NCBI RefSeq assembly: GCF_022682495.2
Contig: NC_071390.1
Span: 169,967,220-170,031,219, forward strand
Source of the DNA: Desmodus rotundus
Taxonomy: Eukaryota > Chordata > Mammalia > Chiroptera > Phyllostomidae
Direction: 5' to 3'
Length of the DNA: 64,000 bases
The notes under the pieces are model-generated. The model saw nothing but the letters and a program-made list of their open reading frames with translations. It was not told the DNA's origin and did no database searches. The position numbers and the translations under genes are program-made. Below, in pieces: positions 12,329 through 23,199 of this stretch; positions within the stretch are counted from its first letter, which is position 1, and each line of letters opens with the position of its first letter.

Positions 12329-15300
12329 TTATGTTCCAGTTAAAGGTGAGATCATATGGTATTTGTCCCTCACTTCCTGGCTTATTTCACTTAGCATAAT
12401 GCTCTCCAGTTTCATCCATGCTGTTGCAAAGGGTATAAGCTCCTTCTTTCTCTCTGCTGCGTAGAATTCCATTGTGTAAATATACCATAGTTTTTGGATC
12501 CACTCGTTTGCTGATGGGCACTTCGGTTGCTTCCAGTATTTGGCTATTGTAAATTGTGCTGCTATGAACATTGGGGTGCACAGATTCTTTTGGATTGGTG
12601 TTTCAGTGTTCTTAGGGTATAATCCCAGCAGTGGAATTACTGGGTCAAAGGGCAGTTCCATTTTTAGTTTTCTGAGGAAATTCCATATTGTTTTCCACAG
12701 TGGCCTCACCAGTCTGCATTCCCACCAACAGTGCACTAGGGTTCCCTTTTCTCCGCATCCTCTCCAACATTTGTTTGTGGATTTGTTTATGTTGGCCATT
12801 CTGACTGGTGTGAGATGATACCTCATTGTGGTTTTAATTTGCATCTCTCTTATGGCTAGTGATGCTGAGCATCTTTTCATATGTCTCTGGGCCTTCTGTA
12901 TGTCTTCCTTGGAGAAGTGTCTGTTCAAGTCCTTTGCCCATTTTTTAATTGGGTTGTTTGTCTTCCTGGAGTGTAGTCGTGTGAGTTCTTTATATATTTT
13001 GGAGATCAGGCCCTTGTCTGAGGTATCATTGGCAAATATGCTTTCCCATATTGTTGGTTCTCTTTGTAATTTGGTGCTGTTTTCTTTAGCCATGCAGAAG
13101 CTTTTTATTTTGATGAGGTCCCATTTGTTTATTCTTTCCTTTATGTCCCTTGCTTTAGGGGATGTGTCTGTGAGGATGTTGCTGCGTGGAATGTCTGAGA
13201 TTTTCCTGCCAATGTTTTCCTCAAGGACTTTTATGGTGTTACGGCTTATATTTAAGTCTTTTATCCATCTTGAGTTTATTTTCGTGTATGGCGTAAGTTG
13301 GTGATCGAGTTTCATTTTTTTGCACGTAGCTGTCCAGATCTCCCAACACCATCTGTTGAAGAGACTGTTTTTGCTCCATTTTATGCTCCTGCCTCCTTTG
13401 TCAAATATTAATTGATCGTATAGATTTGAGTTTATTTCTGGGCTCTCTATTCTGTTCCATTGGTCTATGAGCCTGTTTTTATGCCAGTACCAGGCTGTTT
13501 TGATTACCGTTGCCTTGTAATACAGTTTGATATCAGGTATTGTGATACCTCCTGCTTTGTCCTTCTTTCTCAAAATAGCTGCTGCTATTCGAGGTCGTTT
13601 ATGGTTCCATATGAATTTCTGCAATGTTTGTTCTATATCTGTGAAATATGTCATGGGTACTCTAATAGGGATTGCATTGAATCTATAAATTGCTTTGGGT
13701 AGTATGGCCATTTTGATGATGTTAATTCTTCCAATCCATGAACATGGTACATGCTTCCATTTGTTTGTATCTTCCTTAATTTCTTTCTTCAGTGTTGTGT
13801 AGTTTTCTGAGTACAGGTCTTTTACCTCCTTGGTTAGGTTTATTCCTAGGTACTTTATTTTTCTTGTTGCTATATCGAATGGGATTTTTTTCCTGATTTG
13901 TGTTTCTGCAGTTTCGTTGTTGGTGTACAGGAATGCCTTTGATTTCTGGGTATTGACTCTGTATCCAGCTATTTTGCCAAATTCATTTATTAGGTCGAGT
14001 AGTTTTTGAGTGGAGTCTATAGGGTTTTCCATGTACACTATCATGTCGTCTGCAAACAGTGACAGTTTCATTTCCTCCTTTCCAATTTGGATGCCTTTTA
14101 TTGCTTTTTCTTGTCTGATTGCTGTGGCTAGGACTTCCAATACTATGTTGAATAGGAGTGGTGAGAGAGGGCATCCTTGTCTTGTTCCTGATCTTAGTGG
14201 GAAAGCTCTAAGTTTTTGTCCATTGAATGTGATGCTGGCTGTAGGTCTCTCATATATGGCCTTAATTATGTTGAGGACTGCTCCCTTTATTCCCACTTGG
14301 CTGAGTGTTTTTATCAGAAATGGGTGCTGTATCTTATCGAATGCTTTTTCCGCATCTATTGATATGATCATGTGATTTTTGTCTTTGCTGTTGTTGATGT
14401 GATGTATTATGTTTATTGATTTGCGAATATTGTACCATCCTTGCATCCCTGGGATGAATCCCACTTGGTCATGGTGGATGATCTTTTTAATATATTGCTG
14501 GATGCGGTTTGCTAATATTTTGTTGAGAATTTTAGCGTCTATGTTCATCAGCGATATTGGCCTGAAGTTTTCTTTCTTCGTTGTGTCTTTATCTGGTTTT
14601 GGGATTAGGATGATGTTGGCTTCATAAATAGAGTTTGGGAGTCTTCCATCAGTTTGGATTTTTTCGAATAGTCTGTGAAGGATAGGGGTTAGTTCTTCCT
14701 TGAATGCTTTGTAGAAATCTCCTGTGAAACCATCTGGTCCAGGGCTTTTGTGTGATGGGAGTTTCTTGATGACTGCTTCAATTTCCTTTGCTGATATTGG
14801 TCTGTTCAGGTTTTCTGCTTCTTCTTCAGTCAGTTTTGGAAGATTATATTTTTCTAGAAATGTGTCCATTTCATCTAGGTTTTCAAATTTCTTAGCATAT
14901 AGGTCTTCATAGTAATTTCTTACGATCCTTTGTATTTCTGTGGTATCAGTTGTAATCTCTCCTCTTTCATTTCTAATTCTGTTTATTTGGATCCTCTCTC
15001 TTTTCTTCTTGATAAGCCTACTTAAAGGCTTGTCGATTTTGTTTATCTTTTCAAAGAACCAGCTTCTGGATTCATTGATCCTTACAATTGTGCTTTTAGT
15101 CTCTATGTCATTTAGTTCTGCTCTGATCTTGGTTATTTCCTTCCTTCTGCTTGCTCTGGGCTGTCTTTGTTGTTGTTCCTCCAGTTCTTGTAGGCGTAGG
15201 GTTAGGTTGTTTGTGTGAACTGTTTCTAACTTCTTAAGGTAGGCCTGTATTGCTATGAACTTCCCTCTCAGGACTGCCTTAGCTGTGTCCCATAGGTTTT

Positions 15301-16150
15301 GGGTTGTTGTGAGTTCGTTTTCATTTGTTTCCAGGAAGTTTTTGATTTCTTCCCTAATCTCGTTCTTGACCCATTCATTGTTTAATAGCATGCTATTCAG
15401 TCTCCATGATTTTGAGTGTTTTGGGTTTTTACCCTTGGGGTTGGTTTCTAGTTTCAGACCCTTGTGGTCAGAGAAGATGCTTGATATGATTTCAATTTTC
15501 TTGAATTTGTTGAGGGTTGCTTTGTGTCCTATCATGTGGTCTATCTTTGAAAAAGATCCATGGACACTTGAAAAGAATGTGTATTTTGCTTCTTTGGGAT
15601 GAAAAGCTCTGTATATATCAGTTAAGTCCATTTCCTCTAGGGTATTGTTAAGTGACACAATATCTTTGTTAATCTTTTGTTTGGAAGACCTGTCCATTTT
15701 TGATAGTGGGGTGTTAAAATCCCCTACTATAATTGTGTTGCTGTCAATATCTTTCTTGAAATCCTCCAAGATTTTCTTTATGTATTTGGGTGCTCCTATG
15801 TTGGGTGCATATATATTTATAATGTTTATGTCTTCTTGGTGGATTCTTCCTTTGAGTATTATGAAGTGACCTTCTGGGTCTCTCTTTATGGCCCTTCTTT
15901 GGAAGTCTATTTTGTCTGATATGAGTATTGCTACCCCTGCTTTTTTTTCCTGTCCGTTTGCTTGGAAAATTTGTTTCCAGCCCTTCACTTTCAGTCTGTG
16001 TAAGTCTTTTGTCCTGAGATGGGTTTCTTGTAGGCAGCATATGTGTGGGTCATGTTTTCTTATCCATTCAGCTGTTCTATGTCTTTTGATTGGAGCATTT
16101 AATCCATTTACATTTAAGGTTATTATCGATAGGTAGTTATTCATTGCCAT
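12329..16150 (-). CDS. LINE-1 ORF2p endonuclease/reverse transcriptase
   Basis: The 1273-residue protein is uninterrupted (human ORF2p is 1275). It nicks target DNA and reverse-transcribes L1 RNA at the nick. The N-terminal APE-type endonuclease (about 1-238) keeps the expected active-site residues: N13, E42 (in QETH), Y114, D144 and N146 (GDFN), T191, D204 and the SDH triad 227-229. The reverse transcriptase keeps IDAEKAFD near residue 600 and FADD at 699-702 (catalytic D701, D702). The C-terminus has the CX3CX7HX4C motif at 1128-1145. The protein ends SPLTGT followed by TAA. The ATG at 16148-16150 gives the alignment to other L1 ORF2 starts, shifted by one residue. No frameshift or missing catalytic residue was found. 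Confidence 0.96.
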   Translation of the reverse strand: MAMNNYLSIITLNVNGLNAPIKRHRTAEWIRKHDPHICCLQETHLRTKDLHRLKVKGWKQIFQANGQEKKAGVAILISDKIDFQRRAIKRDPEGHFIILKGRIHQEDINIINIYAPNIGAPKYIKKILEDFKKDIDSNTIIVGDFNTPLSKMDRSSKQKINKDIVSLNNTLEEMDLTDIYRAFHPKEAKYTFFSSVHGSFSKIDHMIGHKATLNKFKKIEIISSIFSDHKGLKLETNPKGKNPKHSKSWRLNSMLLNNEWVKNEIREEIKNFLETNENELTTTQNLWDTAKAVLRGKFIAIQAYLKKLETVHTNNLTLRLQELEEQQQRQPRASRRKEITKIRAELNDIETKSTIVRINESRSWFFEKINKIDKPLSRLIKKKRERIQINRIRNERGEITTDTTEIQRIVRNYYEDLYAKKFENLDEMDTFLEKYNLPKLTEEEAENLNRPISAKEIEAVIKKLPSHKSPGPDGFTGDFYKAFKEELTPILHRLFEKIQTDGRLPNSIYEANIILIPKPDKDTTKKENFRPISLMNIDAKILNKILANRIQQYIKKIIHHDQVGFIPGMQGWYNIRKSINIIHHINNSKDKNHMIISIDAEKAFDKIQHPFLIKTLSQVGIKGAVLNIIKAIYERPTASITFNGQKLRAFPLRSGTRQGCPLSPLLFNIVLEVLATAIRQEKAIKGIQIGKEEMKLSLFADDMIVYMENPIDSTQKLLDLINEFGKIAGYRVNTQKSKAFLYTNNETAETQIRKKIPFDIATRKIKYLGINLTKEVKDLYSENYTTLKKEIKEDTNKWKHVPCSWIGRINIIKMAILPKAIYRFNAIPIRVPMTYFTDIEQTLQKFIWNHKRPRIAAAILRKKDKAGGITIPDIKLYYKATVIKTAWYWHKNRLIDQWNRIESPEINSNLYDQLIFDKGGRSIKWSKNSLFNRWCWEIWTATCKKMKLDHQLTPYTKINSRWIKDLNISRNTIKVLEENIGRKISDIPRSNILTDTSPKARDIKERINKWDLIKIKSFCMAKENSTKLQREPTIWESIFANDTSDKGLISKIYKELTRLHSRKTNNPIKKWAKDLNRHFSKEDIQKAQRHMKRCSASLAIREMQIKTTMRYHLTPVRMANINKSTNKCWRGCGEKGTLVHCWWECRLVRPLWKTIWNFLRKLKMELPFDPVIPLLGLYPKNTETPIQKNLCTPMFIAAQFTIAKYWKQPKCPSANEWIQKLWYIYTMEFYAAERKKELIPFATAWMKLESIMLSEISQEVRDKYHMISPLTGT

Positions 16151-16196
16151 TATTTCCTACCTGTGTTCCTCTGTCTTTCTCTTTTCCTTCCTTTCC

Positions 16197-17129
16197 TTAA
16201 AGCAGTCCCTTTAGCATCTCTTGCAGAGCTGGTTTGGTGGAGCTGTATTCTTTTAGACTTCTTTTGTCTGGGAAGCTCTTTATTTGGTCTTCTATCTTGA
16301 TTGAGAGCCTTGCTGGGTAAAGTAGTCTTGGTTGGAGGCCTCTGGTTCTCATTACTTGGAATATTTTTTGCCATTCTCTTCTGGCTTGGAGCGTTTCCAT
16401 TGAGAAGTCAGTTGCTAACCTTATTGGGGCTCCCTTGTATGTTACTTCCTTTTTCTCCCTTGCTGCCTTTAAGATCCTCTCTTTGTCTTGGAAATTTGCC
16501 ATTTTAATTATGATGTGTCTTGCAGTGGGTCTCTTTGGGTTCCTCTTGTTTGGGACTCTCTGTGATTCCTGGATTTGGGTGACTTTTTCTCTCCTCAGAT
16601 TAGGGAAATTTTCCATCATTACTTTTTCAAACAGGTTTTCTATCCCTTGCTCTTCTTCTTCTCCTTCTGGTATTCCTATTATACGGATATTGTTACGTTT
16701 CATGTTGTCCTGCATTTCCCTTATTGCCTCTTCATTCTTTCTGAGCCTCTTTTCCTTTTCTTGCTCCTTCTGGGTGTTTTTTTCTACTTTATCCTCCAGC
16801 TCGCTGATCCGTTCCTCTGCTTCATCAAGTCTGCTTTTAATTCCTTCTACTGTGTTCTTCAATTCAGAAATTGTATTCTTCATTTCCTCTTGGCTCTTGT
16901 TGATATTTTCTATTTCCTTTTTCATGTTGATATAGTTTGCAGTGAGTTCATTGTAGTTTCCTTGTAGTTTCTGGTAGTTCTCTTTGAGCTCAGAGAGCTC
17001 AGTGAGCTTCCTGATGACCATTGCTTTGAACTCAGTATCTGATAGTTGACTTGCCTCTTTTTCGGTTAGCATTCTTTCTGAGACTTCCTCCTTTCCTTTC
17101 ATTTGGGAATTGTTTCTTTGTCTTCCCAT
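16197..17129 (-). CDS. LINE-1 ORF1p RNA-binding chaperone
   Basis: The 310-residue protein coats L1 RNA as a trimer and is required in cis for retrotransposition. A basic, low-complexity start (1-45) is followed by a long heptad-repeat coiled coil (about 45-140, rich in E, K, L and I). An RRM-like domain follows (about 143-240, beginning NNIRIIGIPEG), then a C-terminal domain (about 240-310) with the conserved stretch around TLQARREWQ (246-254). Human ORF1p is 338 residues; the shorter length lies mainly in the N-terminal part and coiled coil. The frame is intact from ATG to stop, 46 bp upstream of ORF2. Confidence 0.93.
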   Translation of the reverse strand: MGRQRNNSQMKGKEEVSERMLTEKEASQLSDTEFKAMVIRKLTELSELKENYQKLQGNYNELTANYINMKKEIENINKSQEEMKNTISELKNTVEGIKSRLDEAEERISELEDKVEKNTQKEQEKEKRLRKNEEAIREMQDNMKRNNIRIIGIPEGEEEEQGIENLFEKVMMENFPNLRREKVTQIQESQRVPNKRNPKRPTARHIIIKMANFQDKERILKAAREKKEVTYKGAPIRLATDFSMETLQARREWQKIFQVMRTRGLQPRLLYPARLSIKIEDQIKSFPDKRSLKEYSSTKPALQEMLKGLL

Positions 17130-18866
17130 TGTTTGTGAGGCTCTTCTTGTTGGCCTCTGCTTCTTAAATTGCTTTGTTCTGAATCCCTGGGTTTATGATA
17201 TGAACTTCTATGGTAGAATGCCAATGGGATTCGGTGGTGCTGTCTCCTTACTCTCCTGTGCTCACTGGTCTTGAGCTGACGTTTATGTGTTTAACACGGT
17301 CTAACTCTAGTCTTTTCAGCACTCCAGGTTTTGTTGTCGCACCTGTGGGAAAAATAGAAAGGGGGGGAGAAAGAAAAGGAAAAAACAAACAAACAAACAA
17401 ACAAAAAAAAAAAACCAAAGATGGGAAGGAGGGAAAAAGGAAATAGGAAAGGAGGAAAGGGAGGAAGGAGGGAAGAAGGATTAAAGAAAGATCGGAGGCA
17501 AGATAAGAAGGAATTTTAACAAAAATTAAAACATAGAAATAGATAAAAGAAGGCAGGAAGAAGACATAAAAATGGTAAAGGATGGGAGGAAGAAGGAATG
17601 AAAGAAAAAAAAAGAGAGAGAGAGGAAGAAGGAGTTCAGGTGGAAAGGAAAAGGGAAAAAAAAAAAAAAAAAAGGGGAAAAAAAAAAAAATCTTCTGTTG
17701 GCTTTAAACCGTTCAGGTTATTTCTGCTGTTGTCCTGTCTGTGCAACGGGAGGGGGTGGTTGGAAGGATTGGTTTTACTTTTCTTCCTTCCTGGGTCACA
17801 CTCTTCACTGTTTTGTAGGTGTGGTCCCTGGCAGGCAATCAGGCCGTTGATCAGCCAATCCAGCAGCTTTGTTCTTGGGACTCTCGAGTGGCCGCTCCAG
17901 CCGCTTTGGCTCCGGACGCGTGCGCGCGCAGCAGGGGAATCCAGCCGCTTCGGGTTTGTGACGTTATTTGGGCTCTGAGCGCGCAGCCGGCCGACCAATC
18001 GAGCCGCCCAGGCTAGGGAGGCTGGCGCGCTGCAAGCTGCTGGTTCAGCCGCCTTGGTGTTACGACTCTCGCCAGCCCCTTTGTGCTTGGGAAGTGCGCA
18101 TCCAGCCGGCCCTACGCTTGGTGAGCGCGCAGCCCGCCGCCGAGCCAGAGGCTCTACGCTTGGGAGCCCGATCCAGCCGCCCGGGGCTTGAGACTCTCGG
18201 GTGGGCGGGGCCGCCCTGGGACCGAATCACGCGGTCCTCGGTTCCGAGGTTTTGGGTCTGTGGGTGGAGCAGCTAGTCTCTGCTCCAAAAGATCTCGGAG
18301 GTTTCAGGTGTGGGCGCCCCTCCGGGGTTTCACGTATGGGCCCCGTTCGCTAATCTGCGCGCGCGCTACCGCGCGCAACGGACCTCAGGTGAGCGCCGGT
18401 GCTGCTTATCCCGCGTTCCCCGTTCGCAGTCCAGGGGCGGAGGGGGGAGGGGCGCCAGGGGCCTCGGCCACCACCGAGAGTTCTCTAACTAGCCCCTGAG
18501 TGTCTCTATTTTCTTTTTCTTTTTGAGAAATTCCTCCTTTTCAAGCCCCCCTGGTCTAATCAAGCACCTGGCTGCTCACAGCACAGCCTGGCTCTCTCCC
18601 AGGACTCCTGCAGCAGCCCCTGCGCCAGGGCTGGCGCCTCTGCAGCCCTTGTACCGCGCGGTCCCGGGTCCCGGGGACCTTATTGTCCTTGAGCACTCTT
18701 CTTACCGTCAGATCTTTCAATGTCCTCTATCTTTGGTCTCTAATCTTCGTATATGCTGGAGTACTGTTGGCTGTTCGCTCTGCTCCTCAGATCAGCTAGG
18801 TATTTCCCTGGCGCTGAGTGGAAGTGGTTTCCGCTCCCACCTATGTTGCCGCCATCTTCCAAATCC
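17130..18866 (-). promoter_or_regulatory. LINE-1 5' UTR with internal promoter
   Basis: This 1.7-kb leader has two parts. The distal part (about 17700-18866) is GC- and CpG-rich and begins, in L1 sense, GGATTTGGAAGATGGCGGC; the AAGATGGCGGC core (about 18848-18858) matches a YY1 site at nearly the same place as in primate L1. It carries several CAGCCGC-type motifs on the + strand (near 17897, 17941, 18045, 18101, 18171). The proximal part (about 17340-17700) is a pyrimidine-rich tract in L1 sense with homopolymer runs and a short (TTTG)n run. Promoter function is inferred from L1 biology. Confidence 0.8.
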
Positions 18867-18882
18867 GCTAGACTGATTTTAT
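18867..18882. repeat. Target-site duplication, 5' side of the full-length L1
   Basis: Perfect second copy of the 16-bp sequence at 12035-12050. It fixes the 5' end of the L1 at 18866 and shows the element is not 5'-truncated. Confidence 0.93.
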
Positions 18883-19188
18883 ACACATAGAAACGATCTA
18901 CAGGTGGAACCTTGGCCAGTATACTCCAAGCCTCAGAATCCCATGGTTGCTGGTTAGCCACATATTGACATGCCTGGTGAGGTGACAGAGAGATGCTACC
19001 ACATGAAGCTCCAGCATCTGCCAAGGTGCTTATCACATCTCGAGGGCCCACAAGGCATCCAGCATGGGAACCACCCACCTTTCTCAGAAAAGCTTACGAA
19101 GAAGGATATGGCTCTAAAAATGCCATGTGTTATCTTTCTCACTGGTGCAGAGAATGGAAAGTTTGAGCATGATGGCAGCAAGAATTGA
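18883..19188. other. Non-coding DNA, nothing recognised
   Basis: Short stretch between the L1 and a VES SINE, with no identifiable feature. Confidence 0.4.
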
Positions 19189-19199
19189 AAGGGAATTCC

Positions 19200-19410
19200 T
19201 GTCCTGGCTAGGTGGCTCTGATGGTTGGAGCATCACCAAATACCCCAAAAGGTGGTAGGCTCAATCCCCCCATCAGGGCACGTATGGGTGGCAACTGACC
19301 AATGTTTCTCTCTCTTCGATGTTTCTCTTTCTCTCTCTCCCCCTCTCCCTTCTTCTCTCTCTAAAATCAATAAACATATCCATGGGTGAGGATTAAAAAA
19401 AATAAAAATA
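19200..19410 (+). mobile_element. VES SINE, copy 2 (different subfamily)
   Basis: Head CCTGGCTAGGTGGCTCTGAT, degenerate box B GGCTCAATCCC, CT-rich region, then AAAATCAATAAACATATCCA and an A-rich tail. It is flanked by the 11-bp duplication AAGGGAATTCC (19189-19199 and 19411-19421). The body lacks the CCAGGTCCCCAGT segment seen in copies 1 and 3, so it is another VES subfamily. Confidence 0.9.
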
Positions 19411-19421
19411 AAGGGAATTCC

Positions 19422-19593
19422 CAAAAGGGGAGCTCTAAAATGTTTGAACGAAGGCAACATCATTGGAAAAACTGCCTAAATTTTTGATATGGCTTCACTG
19501 AAGAGTAGAAGACCCATTCGGATTTGTATGGCCAAGTTCTGACAGCAGCTAGTTACATGTACATACACTCTCTATTCTTCATACTCATCCTTG
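19422..19593. other. Non-coding DNA, nothing recognised
   Basis: No feature identified. Confidence 0.4.
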
Positions 19594-19596
19594 TTT

Positions 19597-19685
19597 ATGT
19601 GTGTGTGTGTGTGTGTATAAGCACACACACATTTCATGCACCATAGATACACACACACATATATATGTATATATATATATATATA
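19597..19685. repeat. Compound TG/CA/TA microsatellite
   Basis: A (TG)n run is followed by two (CA)n runs and then a (TA)n run. The TG and CA parts are inverted relative to each other and could pair as a hairpin. Confidence 0.9.
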
Positions 19686-20507
19686 AAAATCTCAATCATT
19701 CCATATGTGGAATGAGTGTTTCTTTACCAGGTTTTTGGTATTACTTAATTGTTTTTTAAAGAGGTTGATGTAAATACACATTTGCCCATTTGATTTCCTC
19801 TATGGATTTTATTGAGATTTTTTTTCCCAAAGGAAAGTTAAGTCATAAAAAATGATTTACAGTGTTTTTGGAACACTGAGTAGCAAATGTATTTTTTTTT
19901 TTATTTTATGTTAATTCATGAAAATGATTTCTATGTTCATTAATCAAAATGTGTTGATTAACTTTATGTTAAAATCATTAGGCTTTAAAAATTGACAAAG
20001 AGACAGTTGGCATGTGAATTGAGAGTTTGATCAAGTCCAAGATACTGTGAAAACAATCTGAAATGCTCAATATCCCAGACCAGATGCCACTTTTTCCTCT
20101 TGCTAATGACAAGCATGTCCATCCCAAGAGAATACTGAACCACCTTCCCAGTGTCTCTTGAATGGTTGGCCACCTGAGAAGTGTGACAGCCAGAGCAGCT
20201 CCTGAGAACGAGTTGACGTTACCTGTAAGAACACCGCGTCAGGCGGTGTGTGTTCCTGAAGAGAGGGGATGCATGAAACTCCGAACAGGTTGTTCCCAAC
20301 ACAGAGCCGACTTCTGTAAAGTTGGTTTCATAATTTGGGAGGTTGCATCCATCAGTGTGGTGGCTAGTAAACTATTTTAACAAAGTAAATTTGAATGTTC
20401 AAAACATAGAAAAGTTAATAGAAGGTAGGAAGAAGGTCACAATATTGCAGAGTAGTGATTGCCTAAGAACATCTGCGTGAGTTTAGAATGTTCTGATTGC
20501 CTTAGAA
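19686..20507. other. Non-coding DNA, nothing recognised
   Basis: AT-rich. No repeat family or exon seen. Confidence 0.4.
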
Positions 20508-21150
20508 TCACTATGCAGGCTCTGTAGAAAGCAGTATGGAGATACCTCAAAAAGTAAAAATGGAACTGCCTTCTGACCCAGGGATTCCACTTCTGGGAAT
20601 TTATCTAAAGAAACCTGAAACACTAATTTGAGAGAATATATGCACCCCTATGTTCATTGCAATGTTATTGACAATAGCCAAGATTAGGAAGCAGCCTAAG
20701 TGTCTGTCAGCAGATGAGTGAATAATGCAGCTATGGTACCTTTATACAACAGAATATCACTTGGCCATAAAAAAGAAGAAAATTTTATCCTTTGTGACAA
20801 CATGATTGGACCTAGAGACCATTATGCTAAGTGAAATAAACCAGACAGGGAAAGACAAGTGCCATATGATTTTACTCATATATGGAATCTAATGAACAAA
20901 CTAAATTAACAAGCAAAGTAGAGACAGACTCATAGATAGAAGCAGGCTGACAGCTCTGGAGGGGAGATGGGGATGTAGAGATCAAGCAAAAAAGAAAAAC
21001 AAGAGAAAACTCATGGACACAGATAACAAAGTAGTAATTGCAGGGAGGAGGTAGGTGGGTGGAGGTGGAAGAAGATATGGGGAGGATAAATGGTAATAGA
21101 AAAAATATAATAAAATAAAACATCAATCAATCATAATTCCAAAATAAAAG
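20508..21150 (+). mobile_element. Older 5'-truncated L1 in sense orientation
   Basis: Sense L1 order: CAGTATGGAGATACCTCAAA, TGACCCAGGGATTCCACTTC, ATATCACTTGGCCATAAAAA, CATTATGCTAAGTGAAATAA, then an A-rich end (about 21095-21150). ORF2 is broken by stops. Not the same subfamily as the intact L1. Confidence 0.85.
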
Positions 21151-21559
21151 AATCATTCTGGATTTTCCAGTTCAACTAGCTATTCTATTGGATAAGCCTC
21201 TGTGCTTCCCAGGAAACTGGCTCTTAAAAATACCTCCCTCATCATGCCCCAGTGCCATCAGACGTCAAGTCACCAGGTTGCTAATGGTCTCACTTTTTCT
21301 GCACAAAGGTGATGAACAAAACTCTTTCACACCAGGGGGTTAGTGAGTAATTTTTTTTCTGCCATTTAAGTTATTTTGGGGACATCTGGAATGCTTAATG
21401 TGAAACATTAAATCATTAATTGTGGGATTCTGCGCATGGCGTTGCTTTGGTGGAGGGTTATGCGTTTGGCTTAAATCCTCTTCGTGCCTTACAGATAACA
21501 CACTGTTAGTTTCCTCCTTTTTAACTCCCCTCTATTTCATCCTTTTTCATTTACTGCAA
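21151..21559. other. Non-coding DNA, nothing recognised
   Basis: No feature identified. Confidence 0.4.
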
Positions 21560-21965
21560 GATTTATTGATCAACTAATATACTCCAGAAACATGATCAAG
21601 TACTGAGGATAGAAAGAGAAATAAGATATGATCTCTCCTCTCAAAAACTCCTAGTTTCATACAGGAGATAGTTATGTCAACCAGCTCATAAATCTTGAAA
21701 GAATAATAGTTGAGATAAGTACCAAGAAGAATGGGGGGCGAGAGGGGAGGTCAATCCTGTCTGGTTGGGGGAAGGAGCTTGTGAAAGACCCCACCCAAGT
21801 GAAAACATTTCAGCTGATTCTTAAATGATATATAAGAATTCCTCAGAAGGAGGCAAGAAGCAGTTGAACAAATGAGCTCAGCATATTGGCTACGGCAGTA
21901 GTTTAGCGTGACTCGAACCCAAGGAGATGTGGCTGGAGAGCTCCTCAGAGGGCTGGAGGGGACCT
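21560..21965 (-). repeat. L2 LINE fragment
   Basis: Antisense L2 phrasing: TTATTGATCAACTAATATAC, then AAAACTCCTAGTTTCATACA, then GGTCAATCCTGTCTGG. Diverged. Confidence 0.6.
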
Positions 21966-22184
21966 TGCCTTGCTGCGGTTTGGGATTTCATTCTGTAGTC
22001 AGCGAGATAGCGCTGAAAACTGAAGCTGAGACTGACATGTTCCTACCACTGTGACAACAACATAGACTGAGGCTGGATCAGAGAGGAAGAGAGGCTTTGA
22101 GTTTAGCAGCCACGTGTTGAGTGGATATCAGAGGCCAGACATGGCACCAGATTCTGGACACACCTTGGGAGAAAAGCGCCTGTC

Positions 22185-22390
22185 ACACTCATGTCATTCT
22201 AATGCTAACGATGACAACGCCATTCATTTATTTTCTTTAAGTACTTCAACTCACAACTTTGAGGTGTTATAACTACGTGTGTTTTATAGGGGAGGTAACT
22301 AGGATTAAGAGATGGAATCTGTCCAAAGCTCTGTAGCCAGTGAGTATCACATTAGTAATTGTGCCCAGGCAATGATTTCACTACGATCTA
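22185..22390 (-). repeat. MIR SINE
   Basis: Antisense MIR: a TTATAGGGGAGGTAACTAGG core, then TGTCCAAAGCTCTGTAGCCA and GTGCCCAGGCAATGATTTC. Ancient. Confidence 0.65.
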
Positions 22391-23159
22391 CTGGGATGGG
22401 AGGAAAAGAGATATCCATACAGTCAGCCACGACCTTAGTGAGAACAGAGCTGGGCCACAGTTACTACTGCAACAAGAAATAGGTAAAAAAAATACAGGGA
22501 GAATCTGTGCTACAATGATTGGAATCAGGACGCTATAGTGTTGGGGCCCCAGATATGCATTTTCTCACCCATCCCTAGGTTGTTCTCTCTGCCTTGCACA
22601 CTTTAATGGGTGCAGCCAGCTGGCCAATGTGAACAAGTGCTGAGTGGGCAACTGGAGGGCTGTTGTGCCTTTTTCTTGACTCTTTCTTCCCTCTTGCTGC
22701 TGAAAGTGGCTCGTGGACAGCTTCCACTCCAGGACTTCAAATCTGTGTGTTGGTTCTCATGCATTCAGCAGCCAATTGCCCAGTAGGTCTATGCTAAGCC
22801 TCCAAAATTTGGTTTGAAAAAATCATAAAATAAAAATTGTTCTTGTAACCAGTAATACCTTGTGTGTAACTCAGCAGTTAAAGTAGAAATACAGGAACCG
22901 GCACAAATAACACCCTTTTTTATGAGCTGGTAATTTACACCAGATCTTTTATTACAAAATCATAAGCATGTAATTCCATAACATAACAATATCACAGTCA
23001 AGCATACCATGTGACATTTTAGGTGAAATGTTGAAATTACTGTCTATCTCGTGTGAGACATTTACATACCCTACCAACCACACTCAATGGCGTTACTTCT
23101 GCTGGACCCTGTTTGTGTGGTGGCCCCAAGATTCCATGCCGTGGTATATATGCCCTGTG
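22391..23159. other. Non-coding DNA, nothing recognised
   Basis: No feature identified with confidence. Confidence 0.4.
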
Positions 23160-23199
23160 GAGCCCTTTTCCCTGGGGGCAGGAGTGGAACTTGTATCTG

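Larger units (their letters stand above)
12051..18866 (-). mobile_element. Full-length intact LINE-1 retrotransposon
   Basis: A 6.8-kb non-LTR retrotransposon on the minus strand with all parts in order: 5' UTR (17130-18866), ORF1 (16197-17129), a 46-bp spacer, ORF2 (12329-16150), 3' UTR, AATAAA signals (12076-12081, 12080-12085) and an A-rich tail (about 12051-12073). Both ends carry the same 16-bp sequence GCTAGACTGATTTTAT. Both ORFs are open along their full family length and catalytic motifs are kept. It lies antisense to KCNIP4, the orientation usually tolerated near genes. By sequence it looks young and potentially active; activity itself cannot be read from DNA. Confidence 0.96.

Noticed and set aside
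12084..16967. Many + strand ORFs of 60-166 codons across 12-17 kb
   Set aside because: They lie antisense to L1 ORF1 and ORF2 and are shadow frames of those genes.
17598..18499. + strand ORFs in the L1 5' UTR as host genes
   Set aside because: Low-complexity Lys/Glu/Arg or Pro/Gly/Arg composition inside the L1 leader. Kept only as an ORF0-like hypothesis.
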